Below are positions 1 to 13,459 of a stretch of DNA of 28,953 nt, piece by piece; positions within the stretch are counted from its first letter, which is position 1; each line of letters starts with the position of its first letter. Origin of the DNA: Spirogloea muscicola (lineage: Eukaryota; Streptophyta; Zygnematophyceae; Spirogloeales; Spirogloeaceae); NCBI GenBank assembly GCA_009602725.1, contig WELB01000052.1, forward strand, positions 511,885-540,837, given 5' to 3'. A program made the translations under genes and the position numbers. A model generated the notes under the pieces. The model was not told where the DNA came from. It did no database searches and was given only the letters and a program-made list of their open reading frames with translations.

Positions 1-1473
1 CGCAAGCGAAGCCGGCGGCGGCGGAGGCGGCTGCTGCGGCGGCTCGGGCGCGGCCGGCGGCAGAGGGCGTCGCGTCCCCGTTTGGCTCGCTGCTGGCGCT
101 CAAGGAGAGCCTCGGAGAGGCGCGCGGACGCCAGGCCAGCGCCGACCTCGAGGTCAGCGGCGGCTCCTCGGCGGCGGCTGAGCCGGCGGTGCTCGCTGGA
201 GCGCGGCTCAAGGAGGAGCTGCGAGCTGAGGACTCGGGAGAGAGAGGTGAGGAGCAGTCTGTTCCCGACGTGGAACTCCGGCAGCAGGAAGAGCAGCTGC
301 AGTCAGCTGACTGGCATGCACCAGCTTCGAGGATCAGCTCGGTGGCTGCCGCCGTTCGCCAAGACGACGGCCGCAGGAGGGCGGCCGTGCAGAGGCCGTC
401 ATACAGCGAGCGCAGCACACAGATATTCGTGTCGAACCTGGGCAGCAGGCTGTCACGAGAGGACTTCCAGAGCGCGCTCATGGCCGTGCCCGGCGTCGCA
501 GCCTGCAAGTTCCTGCCGGGAACTGCGCCCGGCCAGCTTTGCCGCGGGTACGTCTTCGCCACAGTCTCCGAGGGTGCCAATGTTGACGACGTTCTGGAGG
601 CCATCCGGAGTCTCACCCTCCAGGGGCGGACGCTCAAGGCGGAGCTTGGGAAATCCGCGAGGTCGAGCAGCTCTAGCCACGGTGCTGCCAGCCAGAGGAC
701 TAGCTCATCAGGTGTCAGCAAAAGTCCCAGGTCTGCGGCTGGCCGGCAGTCCAGTCATTCTGAGAGGCCTCCGCAAGATGCTGAGCGTGAGGACATAACC
801 CTTGCGTTGGCTGGCCTTGCGCATGCCCCGGAGGTCAGCGATGCCAGGCACAGAGCAGTCAGTTCGGCCTTGGCGTCACCTTCTGACCAGCAGTTGCATC
901 TGCGAGAGCTCGCTGCATCTGACTCCGGGTCTACAGCATCTGAGGACCCGAAGAGGCCGCCGGAGGCGGCTCAACTAGAGAGCAGGCCGGCAAGGTCGTC
1001 CTACTTCCAATGGCCCGAGAAGTTGGATAACGATTGCCAAGCTAGTTGCCCAGCACCTGTGGTCAATCAAGGTGGCGAAGTAGCTAAGACAGTGCATTGA
1101 GCAACACAGTTTTCGGGCCAGCTGCATCTGTGCTGCCAGCGTTTGTGCGGCGGGTCCACTGCATAGCTCTTCATGCAACCCAATGTGATCGTGACAGCCT
1201 TCTGTGTGCAGCAGCGCCACAAGTGGAGAGTCCATTCTGGCGGCCATGCAGAGGGCAGCACTGGAGAAGGCTGCTGCACGACAAGACAAAGGCAGCAGGA
1301 GTAGCCGGGGTAGGATGAGCAGGCGTCCAGGGCCTTCCGAGGACGAGGGAGGGCCGGAGAATGATGTTGCAGAGGAGCAGGAAGTCAGAGACCTTTTAGT
1401 TCCCAGCGAGTGGGGAGAGCGGCTGGCCACTCTCCGCAGCAAGCTTGACGCAGTCAAGCAGATGGCAATATAA
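1..1473 (+). CDS. RRM-domain RNA-binding protein, 5'-partial
   Basis: The reading frame is already open at the window edge (codons start at base 3) and has no in-frame ATG before 189, so the start lies to the left. The N-terminal part is Ala/Arg/Glu-rich low complexity. An RNA-recognition motif follows at about nt 417-655, with RNP2 read as IFVSNLG and RNP1 as RGYVFATV. Ser-rich sequence comes after it. The unspliced frame stops at 1098-1100. A second charged, coding-like stretch at 1212-1473 (ending RSKLDAVKQMAI, stop TAA) follows a good acceptor at 1210-1211, so I join the two by an intron. The donor is uncertain: 995 and 1022 both give the required phase 2. RRM proteins bind single-stranded RNA; the target here cannot be told, and no paralogue is recognised outside the RRM. 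A TGTAA signal lies 60 nt after the stop. The RRM call is firm; the exon junction is not. Confidence 0.72.
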
Positions 1474-1532
1474 CTTTGGCATACTGCCTAGGCCAAACAA
1501 ATCGCTAAGTTTCATTGTCCTCTGCAGCACCC

Positions 1533-1537
1533 TGTAA
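1533..1537 (+). terminator. Poly(A) signal TGTAA of the RRM gene
   Basis: TGTAA lies 60 nt after the TAA stop. TGTAA is the usual polyadenylation signal of chlorophyte algae. Confidence 0.55.
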
Positions 1538-2033
1538 TGGCGGGAAGCTGTGGACAAACTTCAATAAGCGACCAGTACAAGCTTGTCCTGCATGGTAGCT
1601 CTTAGGCTGCTCCTTAGGCTGCTTAGGACATCTAGTGGAGTCCCCTTCATTTGTCAGTCTTACTCTGCAATAGCTGCCGCCGTGCAGCAATGTCCGCCAT
1701 GGTTGCACGCAGGAAGCAGTCCTGGCAAGTCCGGAGTGACTTGTTCCTTATATTGACCAACATTGGGCTGCCTGTGTTTAAGGTTTTGGCTACAAGAGGC
1801 ACATAGGTCAATCTATGTCATGTACAGTACATTGTACATTCTTTGACACCCAAGCTTCACGACCATCCATGGCTGCCTTGCTAAGTCCTTTAGCATGTCT
1901 TACCTTCAGTGGAGCCAACCGCGCATGGCTGTTGGCTGTTGCATGATCCTCCCAACAGGCTCCACAAGCTGCGCTGGCTCGTTTCACAGTGGATGTAGGG
2001 TTGTCTGATCTCAGGAAGGTTGTCTTTCTTGTC
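1538..2033. other. Convergent intergenic region and 3' UTRs
   Basis: This stretch lies between the 3' ends of the RRM gene (+) and the AP2 gene (-). I see no convincing coding sequence, RNA gene or repeat in it; the short open frames lack codon bias and family resemblance. Confidence 0.6.
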
Positions 2034-2038
2034 TTACA
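2034..2038 (-). terminator. Poly(A) signal TGTAA of the AP2 gene
   Basis: The plus strand reads TTACA, which is TGTAA on the gene's strand, 92 nt after the stop at 2130. Confidence 0.5.
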
Positions 2039-2129
2039 GTGCGGCTCCAGCTGCATGATAGGCTCCTGCACCAGAGCACCGCCATCTTGGCAAACTCCTA
2101 TTATCAGTGTTGTACACTTGACTGTGATA

Positions 2130-4751
2130 TCATGAAGTAGCAGTAGCAGAGTCTAGCTCTGCACAAAGTCGGACCTCAATCAATGGCCTCGCTGTTGTGA
2201 TTCGCCACCCCGCCTGCTCACTGCTGCTGCAGCTGCTGCCTGCGTCCCTCCTTCCAAGGCCCCTTCTTTCCATTGGCCTGGTGTGGGTATCCTTTGCTGC
2301 TGATACCTGAGAATTGCATTAACAACAGACAGTGAGTGTAAAGATCCGAGGTTGCAGGTACCAGAATTTACATGATTCTGCAGCATTGCTTGTCCAACTT
2401 TGGGTTGTGCTTGCTGAATCCCCCACCTTGCTGACAGGTCTTGCCTTGCCTCTGAGGAGTTGCACAACAGTCTCCTTTGTCACGCTCGTCATCTTGGCAG
2501 CATCAAGTTGAACCCCTGTATGGTTGAGATATACTCGGTGCCGAAGCAAGAATACAAGGCAGCCTTTTGCAAGTTACACGGATTCCATGAGGTTCGAGAG
2601 CATGTACCTTGTGAAGTATAGTCTTGTATTCTTCAGGGTTGAAATTCGTCGCAGCAGAAGCTCCACGGAAGTTCAGGGCACAGATGTCATATGCCCTAGA
2701 GTAGAGATTCCACCGCAGGTTCTTGAAGTGGATGTCTCACAGAAATTTGATAGCTTGTCCTTCATGAAGGCACTGAAGAACGCTTGTACATTCCTAGAGC
2801 TGATGTTGGGGTTTGACCTCACCTAGCTGCCTGCTTCTCGTCTTGAAACCCACCTGAAGCAAGTAAATCACGACTCCAGAATTATCACCAGACCAGACGA
2901 TGCCTTCTGCCTGTACTGAGTGTATGCTCTTCGACAACTCTTGCAACAAGACGGTGCTGGCAGTTGCTCGGCCCTCAGCCGGGATTGACGACATCTTCTC
3001 GTTGCAGGGGAGTAGACCAGCAACGCCTTGACTAAGCTACGCACTCTTGACGCCATGGCATAGGGCGTTTGACAAAATAGCACAATCTGGCAACTGCATG
3101 CTCAACCGATGAGGACTGAAAGCTTCTAAGATGAATTGCAACGAAGTGGTAAAGTCATCACCGAGGTAGATTTGCCTGCCAGCTTCCCTGCATTCCCCAG
3201 ACCCAATGTTAGCTTTTCTGTGCTGCATATGTGGTGGTCAATCTAGAGCTGAAATTGAATAGCTTATTGCTGGACACCTGGCATTGCATGAGCTAGCATC
3301 GTTGACGTGCTGCAAGAACAGAACCACCTGAGCTTTTCAGTCATACTAGCACTTGATGAGGCCCAAAGCATTCAGAGGGTAGTACGCACCACAGGTGATG
3401 AGCCTCCCACTTGCCAGTCCTCCTGCACAGTGCCGTAGGACAGCCATGGAGTGGTGAAATTTCAAGACCTAAGTCAGAAGGCTGCTTGTCACCAGCTTCC
3501 CGGGGACAAGCATGTTCTATGCCTGACTAGTCACTACCAGCTCTTACTGAGTACCTACCGAGTTACAAACAGCAGATCTACAATGCTGGTCTACTATTCT
3601 TCCTTGTGAGGATACCCCACATCACCTATGTCGTGTCACACCACGGAAGCTTGATGTAGAAGTGCCTTGGCTCCTTTGGGTCAATTCCGTTGTCGAGGGT
3701 CCTGGACCCAATAACGTCAGCTCCTGCTGACATTGGTCTTCCATCTGGACTTGCGCTACTTCAGTACTGCTGGGAGCTCGTCCATGAACACGCTCCACAC
3801 TCCAGGTCTCTACACAAGGTTATGATCAGCAGGTGCTGCTCCTGAGCTGACAACGAATGTCTCCACTTCCATTGCTTGCTGTCGTGGTCAGATAGTGAGC
3901 TGGCTCAATATAAGCGCAGCATATGACAAGCTCATGAACTGCCAGGCCTGCGCCCTCACCATCTTCTTTGCGGCAGCCTGCAGTCTGGCTTGTCGTACCT
4001 CCCGCAAGCTTACTCAGCCGTGCTGAATGTGCGCGCTGCCCCCTGACTTCGCTCCCTGACTGCCCTGGCAGGTGATGTCGATGCCAGCCGACTGAAGGCG
4101 GGGAAACAACTTGGAACCGCTGTTCATGCTCCTCCCATCGGAGCAGATGCCCCAGCGGAGCCTGGAGCTCATCGGAGTCGAGCGCCTGGCAACAACCGTG
4201 CTGCCATCTGTGGACAGCAACCTTGGTTCCCTGCGCCAACGGCACTAGTTCGATCGGACATGGGCCACAGCTTCGTGCAATTGACCAGAACAAGCCTGTA
4301 CACAGCCGGCACACGAGGGAGAGCCAGTAGGAATGAAGTGGAAGCATGGCACAGCAGGCACGGTGGTGGCATCCCGCATGCCGCTGCCCCTTACTTGGCT
4401 TCCTTGATCAGCGCTGTCGTCGGTGCATTCTTGCACCAGCTCGCGGCCATCGTCGCGCAAGAGGCCCTGGTGACGAAGCATGGTGTCGGCTGAAGCCGCC
4501 GCATCCGCTCTGCTGCCATCGTTCGAGGTGCCAACGGTGCCGAGGAGCTCCAAGTCCGAGACGGTCATCCAGCCGCCGCAGTTGCCGGCACCTGCGGCCC
4601 CGCTGGCCGCAGCGTCCTCCCCGGAGGCGTCGCAGGTGGTGAGGAAGAACTCCTCCCGGCACTCGCAGAGGCTCTCCAGTAGCTCCCATCGGGGCTCCGA
4701 GGCCGCGGCCGCCGCATCCCCGGCACCGCCGCCGCTGGCTATGTCCGACAT
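2130..4751 (-). CDS. AP2-domain transcription factor, euAP2-like, single AP2 domain
   Basis: DNA-binding nuclear regulator. Modelled exons (gene order): 4751-4395, 4230-4014, 3977-3960 (optional 18 nt), 3809-3626, 3422-3390, 3187-3162, 2853-2823, 2695-2580, 2515-2427, 2306-2130. Phases agree throughout, giving about 415 aa. The AP2 domain (about residues 250-320) reads SSFRGVTRHR, RTGKWEAHHLW, EAGRQIYLGG, FQDEKQAARAYD, then ALNFRGASAATNF, which closely resembles the first repeat (R1) of land-plant euAP2 proteins. After it comes a linker-like helix (SVTKETVVQLLRG), the usual bridge to a second AP2 domain, but no second domain follows. The N-terminus starts MSDIASGGG and is acidic and Ala/Gly-rich. 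An in-frame ORF runs upstream to 5066, but ATG 4751 gives the more protein-like start. The domain is sure; exons 2, 3 and the last exon are less so. An alternative donor at 2608 would shorten exon 8. Confidence 0.8.
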
Positions 4752-5396
4752 CGACTGCCAGCGCCTCGGAGTGCGAGTGCGGCGGCGGGCGGCCGGAGGG
4801 GCCGAGCCGAGGCGCGGCGGGCGAGGCGGTCGGGGGGGTTGTGGCGGCGCATGGCGGCGGGCGGCGGCGGGGCGGGCCAAGCTTGGCGCGGTCGGGCGGC
4901 TGCAGGCGGGAGCGCGGAGCATGCGTGCGCTGGGGCGCGGCCAGGCTGCAGGCCAGGCTGCCCCACGGGGGCCCGTTCCCACCTGCTGCCTTTTCCCCCC
5001 AACCCCCGCCCTGTCCCGTCTGCCTATGCCTCTGGCTCCGCTAATACAATTGTGAACCCCAGCCATTTCAGCTTATGTTCATTCCCTTTCGGGCTGCGCC
5101 TCTCACAGCCATTGCCTCTCAGAGAAAGAGCTTTCCTTTCCGGAACCCCGCCCTCCTCCCTGCCCACGTTGTTGCCGCCATGCCGCTTCCGGCTCGCCCT
5201 CACGCTGCCCTGTGGGTAACCCGCACTTGCTCTTGCGAGCAGGCAGCTCTTCAAAGCCAGAAGGGGGGGGTGGCTATGGGAGGTCAGCCCTTGCTCCGTT
5301 GTGCGCACAGACCTCACGGGCGGCTCTCCCGCACCGCACATGCAACCTCTCTCAATGATGCGACTGGAGCACGGGGCAGGCTGAGGCAGGCAATGA
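4752..5396. other. GC-rich AP2 promoter/5' UTR and LCB2 3' flank
   Basis: The part next to the AP2 start (about 4752-5000) is strongly GC-rich with CGG-type runs, as at the other gene starts in this window. The rest is the downstream flank of LCB2. Long open frames on both strands here are GC-driven shadows without family resemblance. Confidence 0.5.
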
Positions 5397-5401
5397 TTAC
5401 A
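5397..5401 (-). terminator. Possible poly(A) signal TGTAA of LCB2
   Basis: TTACA on the plus strand gives TGTAA on the gene's strand, 15 nt after the stop. This is closer to the stop than usual, so a more distal signal may be used. Confidence 0.35.
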
Positions 5402-5415
5402 AGCCGTGAATATAT

Positions 5416-9057
<3,642 letters not shown>

Positions 9058-9300
9058 CAGGGAGCCGCGCCTGGCCCCGCTTGCCAAGCACCACGGGGGC
9101 GCCGCCTCGCAACGCCGCCAGCTCTCTTGGCCTGCGGGGTCGTCGCCGGCGATCGGCGGCTGCCAGATGTACAGCAGCTCACAGCTGTGTCACCGCTGAA
9201 CCCGGCACCGTCGGCTGCGCAGTTCCCGCCACCACTTGGCCCTGCCTGCCCGCTGGCCTGCGGCGGCCGCGCAGCAGCAGCGACAGCACCGGCGAGGTTT

Positions 9301-9327
9301 GCGGCGGCGGCGGCGGCGGCGGCGGCG
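9301..9327. repeat. (GCG)9 trinucleotide repeat
   Basis: Nine GCG triplets in the GC island upstream of LCB2. Comparable runs lie in the TyrRS 5' region and beside the bHLH start. Confidence 0.9.
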
Positions 9328-9699
9328 GCAGCGCCTCACTGGGCCGACGCCGGTGCTCCGAGGCTCGAAGGAGCGCCGCTGATGGCGAATGCCGACTGGG
9401 CGGGAATGCGAGCCGCTGGCGGCGGCGCCTTTCGTTCGTATAGCTCCGCCTCGGCCCACCTTCAGCATACTGTAAGAGCTTCGTTGTGAGTAGCCCCACC
9501 GTTTGCACTCGCTTTCGCCCGTGCAATCATTCGGCTTTGATCTGGCCTCCATTTCCTTTCATCAGCACCGCGTGCCTACTCTCCGCGGCCTCCGGGTCTC
9601 GGCGGAGTGCCTCCTTCCCTGCCTCGAGCTACTCGGACCTGATGTTGCTCACTCGCGGGTACTGAGCTTCCCTAGTATGTTGTCGTGATTGGTAGAGTA

Positions 9700-9774
9700 G
9701 AGGAGTCCTTCCTCGGCATCTCATTCTTCGGCTTTGGACATTGTCCATTCTTTTTGGGCTGGCTTTGCCAGCCC
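9700..9774. other. Cluster of three short hairpins
   Basis: There are three perfect inverted repeats in 75 bases: GAGGA/TCCTC at 9700-9714, TGGACA/TGTCCA at 9735-9747 and GGGCTGGC/GCCAGCCC around TTT at 9756-9774. Function is unknown. Confidence 0.4.
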
Positions 9775-10310
9775 CTCTTTCTCTATGGGCGAGCCTTCTT
9801 TTCTCGTCTGGCCAGAGAGTCTTTCCTCTCTCGTGCCAACGCCCATGCCGCCGCTGGTTCGGCTTCCAAGAACCATGTGCCTTCTCACAAGAGAGAGAAG
9901 GCGCGCGCTGCGCATAAATCTACGGAGGCCGAAGAATAGCCTGTACAATGTTTAGGCCAATATTAGCGCAAAGGATGGGTCTACACAAAGCGAAGGCCTA
10001 GGCAACGAGGGACTGGGTGACACGGCGAAAGCACAGCTGAAGGGAGGCTTCATTTCCCACGACTGAGCGAAGGAAGCGATGCCTGTGATAGGCGAGTCCA
10101 AGAAGACTCTGACGGGGCCGAGGAGCACAATTAAGGCGTTGGCTGTAGAGTGCCAGCCCAAACGGACAGTCAAGAGGTCAAACGGAAGAGTCTCCAACGT
10201 GAGAGGACAGACCCTTGGCAAAAGTAGCGGCTTGTCGTGCCGTATCCTGTCGACTGCTCATTTGTGTCGATCTGACTAGGACCGCTGACTGGGCTTCACA
10301 CGTGGCCTTA

Positions 10311-10433
10311 CTAGGCTGACTCATTCACTTCGGTGGGTGATTCACGCTGAGGATGAAGGACCACTTTTCTCCCTATGTGGCTCCTAGGCTGGGTCATACA
10401 CTTTTGTGTGTGATTCACGCTGACAATGGAGGT
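10311..10433. repeat. Two-unit tandem repeat with a conserved hairpin
   Basis: The unit at 10311-10360 recurs at 10384-10433 (period 73, roughly 84% identical over 49 bases). Each unit has an 8-bp stem: TCATTCAC-TTCG-GTGGGTGA at 10321-10340 and TCATACAC-TTTT-GTGTGTGA at 10394-10413. Each stem is followed by the shared sequence TTCACGCTGA. Confidence 0.7.
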
Positions 10434-10480
10434 TCCACCCATCTCTGACTCTCGGCGACACTGACTTTCTCTTTCGACGA

Positions 10481-10509
10481 CAACAACAACAACAACAACA
10501 ACAACAACA
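10481..10509 (+). repeat. (CAA)n microsatellite
   Basis: Nine to ten CAA triplets. In one plus frame they would encode an Asn run, in another a Gln run, but no protein is recognised around them. Confidence 0.95.
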
Positions 10510-11119
10510 GCGGAGCGACTACAAGGGCCAATGCCCACGCACGACGCCAACCTGCCGAAGACCGTTCAAAGCGCAACGAGGGAAGCCCATCTACAGGGAC
10601 CTCAACCACCAACAAGACCGTCAAGGTGGGCGCTACCGAAGCAGTGGAAAGGCGACCGTGGAACAGACGGCCGAAGACCACCAACTCAAGGTCAGGTCGA
10701 CCACTGGGTCGAATGAACGGCCCTGAGAGACCACCCTTTCCCCTTAGCCAACCAGCGAGCAGCGCACCTAGCCAATCAGGTAGCGCTAAGGTTTCACCGC
10801 ATCCGGCCCATGTCGGAGCGCGCGAGCCCTGCCAAGCAGTCCGCTTGGCAAATCTCACCCTCCTGCCGCGCCTGCGCCCACCGCGCCTGTGCCGACCAAG
10901 CCTGCGTATACTCGCGCCTGCGTCCGCGAGAGCGTAGAGCCCGGCGCCCACGGCGTGCGCGCTTAGTGAGCGTTGCGCGAACCCGCTAGCGACTGCGAGA
11001 AGTCGTATTTCTTCTGTAGTGAGCAGCTTATCATTGCGCTGTTCTTGCGAGTCTTACCATCGGAGTGCTGTGCTCATTGCTTGTGCACACGTCTTTGCAT
11101 TGGTTGCTTGTTTGCACGT

Positions 11120-11180
11120 AAGGCGCGCCCTTGAGGCCCCTTTACCATATTCACAAAAGGTGCGCCCTTGAGGCCCCTTT
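11120..11180. repeat. 24-nt direct repeat, period 37
   Basis: Twenty-four bases at 11120-11143 recur at 11157-11180 with one mismatch; the shared core is GCGCCCTTGAGGCCCCTTT. It lies about 100 bp before the possible LTR end. Confidence 0.8.
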
Positions 11181-11909
11181 GAATATTGGTGGTGAACCTA
11201 GATAGGGCCGGTCTTCGGACGGTCGTGTGACTGAGATACTGGTGACGGGAAACTCGCGATACAGTGGCACGTTACTTTCATTAGACATTTGGTGCTGAGG
11301 AGTCGCGCGCTTGGAAGAGGCGAGCCACTCCCGACGCCGTCAAGACCAGACCTGGATCAGAAAAGACCGCTCCTTCGACGAGGCTTGGTGCAGCCTTGAG
11401 AACAGCTTCAGTAGCCAGGACCAAGACCGTACCGCCGCTCTCTGCGAGCAGCCTGCCAGGAAGTGGGACGCCCCCCTTCTTCCGCACAACCCCACTTTGA
11501 ACTACAGATTAAAATTCGACTGTTCTTGACTTGTCCATGGTGCTGTGATGTCTGGCATGGTTCCTTAGCAGATGGATTTTCATGACAGTCTGGTCAAAGT
11601 AGCCAATATTCTCGTTTGGCTTGTGTGTACACCAAACTAGCAAGTCGGCATTTCTCTTCTTCTAGACCTATCGACGCCATCTCGCACCGACGCCCTCGCG
11701 CGTGACAGGCTATTACGGGTCACGACTCGTCAATTCCTTGTCAGCAGCCGAAAGTTGGAGTAACGTGCAGAAAGAGGGCAAGGGCTCGGAAGAAGGGTCG
11801 TCCAATGAGGATGCGGTGGGTGTGAAAGGCCAGCCCAAATAAGTGGCTGGTCATCTGGGTAAAGCGTGCAATAGTCGGTCGGTGGCTTGACCGTGTCGAT
11901 CTGACGAGG

Positions 11910-12275
11910 ATGGTGACGTGGCTGCAAAAATGGACAGATAATATGTGGCCGTATTCATGGTCTAGGGTAAGGGAGTGGCTGACAAATTACCTCCAGCTCC
12001 ACTCCAGGGACGTGCCCATCTACCACCAAGTTGTGACCTGGCATCCGTCGACAATTGATTCATCACAATTTCGTGATATTCACCAAGTCATCTGTTACTT
12101 GGTCTCTGCTCCTGTCAACGCAATTGAAGCGCTTATAATTGAATCCTACCACAGGGTATGCCCTTATTTTACGCTACTTTGCTTTCGCACATGGTGTGCT
12201 CTGCCTGCCACCTGGATCCTGACACGTCACTTAATTGCCTGCAAATATGTCCTATCGACGTTGTATAGCAACTGA
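11910..12275 (+). CDS. Unrecognised 121-codon open reading frame
   Basis: The ORF opens at ATG 11910 just after an in-frame stop. Its first 80 or so codons read like real protein (KWTDNMWPYSWSRV, then SSQFRDIHQVICYLVSAP, then NAIEALIIESYHR). A splice-donor-like GTATGC follows at about 12157, after which the translation loses character. I recognise no family. It may be one exon of an unplaced gene, a decayed element gene or chance. The surrounding DNA is repeat-bearing and AT-richer than the neighbouring genes. Confidence 0.2.
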   Translation: MVTWLQKWTDNMWPYSWSRVREWLTNYLQLHSRDVPIYHQVVTWHPSTIDSSQFRDIHQVICYLVSAPVNAIEALIIESYHRVCPYFTLLCFRTWCALPATWILTRHLIACKYVLSTLYSN

Positions 12276-12433
12276 CGCCCTTTGACGTAACAGGAGCCCC
12301 AAAACAAAAGCGCACACACTCAGCATAACGAGTGGCAAATACGGACTGCCATGCATAAAAACTCGACAGCTGCAAGTCGATATTGCTGGCAGCACGTTAA
12401 GAAAGCAATTTAGTGTTGCCCGGGTATCCTGAG

Positions 12434-12466
12434 GCGGCAGGCAAGGCACGGCCAGCACCCAGACGC
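12434..12466. repeat. 33-nt dispersed repeat, copy 1
   Basis: Matches 12830-12862 in the same orientation with two mismatches; the shared core is AAGGCACGGCCAGCAC. Confidence 0.75.
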
Positions 12467-12829
12467 AAGGGCAATGCCTGGCATAGCTGCAGCATAGGGG
12501 AAGGCGGATGCATACATCAGAGACAGCGGGCCCGTAGGTCGCATTTCGGCTGTCACCCTGCTGCCCCTGTCTTTGTGCCACCGCTCAGCAGATGCAAGTA
12601 GTTGGAGTATTTGAGCTGTCAAGCCCCAAACGCACCGTACACTTCTCTTATCATTGGAACATCCGTACAGGTTGTCCGCCTGACGTACATCCTTGACTCG
12701 TGTATGGCGACCATGTATCCTGTGTCATGGCCGATGGGACCAGGTTGCTGCTGTCAAATGTCGTCGTCATTGCATCAGCAAATATGCTCAGCCTCTTCTG
12801 AGGGAGGAGGTGTCCTGCTACATGCGGCT

Positions 12830-12862
12830 GCGGCAGCCAAGGCACGGCCAGCACGCAGACGC
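12830..12862. repeat. 33-nt dispersed repeat, copy 2
   Basis: Second copy of the element at 12434-12466. The flanks do not obviously align. Confidence 0.75.
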
Positions 12863-13459
12863 CTGGGTTGTGGTACAATATGGAGATAATCTGTAGACTT
12901 GAGCCAAGCGCGCGGGTCAAGGAGGCCGCCCTGCTGACCGGCCCAACTGCAGTAAACCCCCAACTGCAGATTCTGTTTCTAGGTTTTGACTGTCCACGAA
13001 CCACTAACAAAAGCTGCGGAGGCAGCATGTAAGAGAAGGTCTTCTCCTGGTGCTGATCATAGAAATTGCACTCACGAGCAGCACCAGCCCCTGGGGCAAC
13101 TTGACCTCAACATGGTTTGACGTTCTCAATTCCAAGCAGAACACATCATGCAATCAGAAAGCCAACAGCCAAACTTTCTCTTCAGATATGTTTGTCAAGA
13201 AAGGACTCGAGATTGTACATGATCCAGGAATTGAAGTGTAACAAGTGAGGTGTCTCTGGAAAAATTAGTAGCAAATATAGGCTGTGTAGCAGAAGACATG
13301 ACTACATGGCAGATGTGAAGTTTGCACAATCAACAACCTCGTCAACTCGCCAACTAGTAGCACAATAATATATATAAAAGCCAAAACATGCAAGGATGCA
13401 CCGAGGCCACAGGGCAACAGCAGGATGTCCAACCCTACTTCCAACCACTTGTAACTCTG
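12863..13459. other. 3' flank of the DJ-1 gene, no gene seen
   Basis: AT-rich DNA with several short ORFs and no recognisable product. No TGTAA signal on the minus strand was found within 200 bases of the DJ-1 stop. Confidence 0.5.

Larger units (their letters stand above)
9088..9949. other. LCB2 5' flank, GC-rich, with hairpins and no gene
   Basis: The first 400 bases are a GC island with a (GCG)n run and probably hold the LCB2 promoter and 5' UTR. Beyond that are one copy of a 40-nt dispersed motif (9542-9584) and three short inverted repeats (9700-9774). ORFs on both strands are rich in Arg/Ala/Pro and look like GC artefacts. Confidence 0.5.
9950..11530. mobile_element. Possible retroelement remnant, low confidence
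   Basis: The stretch carries several features of degraded repetitive DNA: a 73-bp tandem duplication (10311-10433), a (CAA)n tract (10481-10509), a 37-bp-period tandem repeat (11120-11180), and a sequence ending in ACA at about 11287 followed directly by TTTGGTGCTGAGGAGTCGC, which resembles an LTR end plus tRNA primer-binding site. No reverse transcriptase, integrase or protease motif is readable and I found no second LTR. The call rests on layout, not on a protein. Confidence 0.25.

Noticed and set aside
3809-3900. In-frame TAG apparently interrupting the AP2 gene near 3810
   Set aside because: The stop lies in a different frame. Recounting the exon 3809-3626 gives phase 1 and an uninterrupted reading that fits both neighbours.
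4480-5055. 191-codon plus-strand ORF over the AP2 start
   Set aside because: It is the antisense shadow of AP2 exon 1 and its GC-rich flank. The minus strand gives the protein-like reading and the matching splice donor.
10079-10279. Short ORFs on both strands suggesting a retroelement polyprotein
   Set aside because: The minus strand reads a PFGL-like word as in reverse transcriptases, but none of the neighbouring motifs line up, so I make no protein call.
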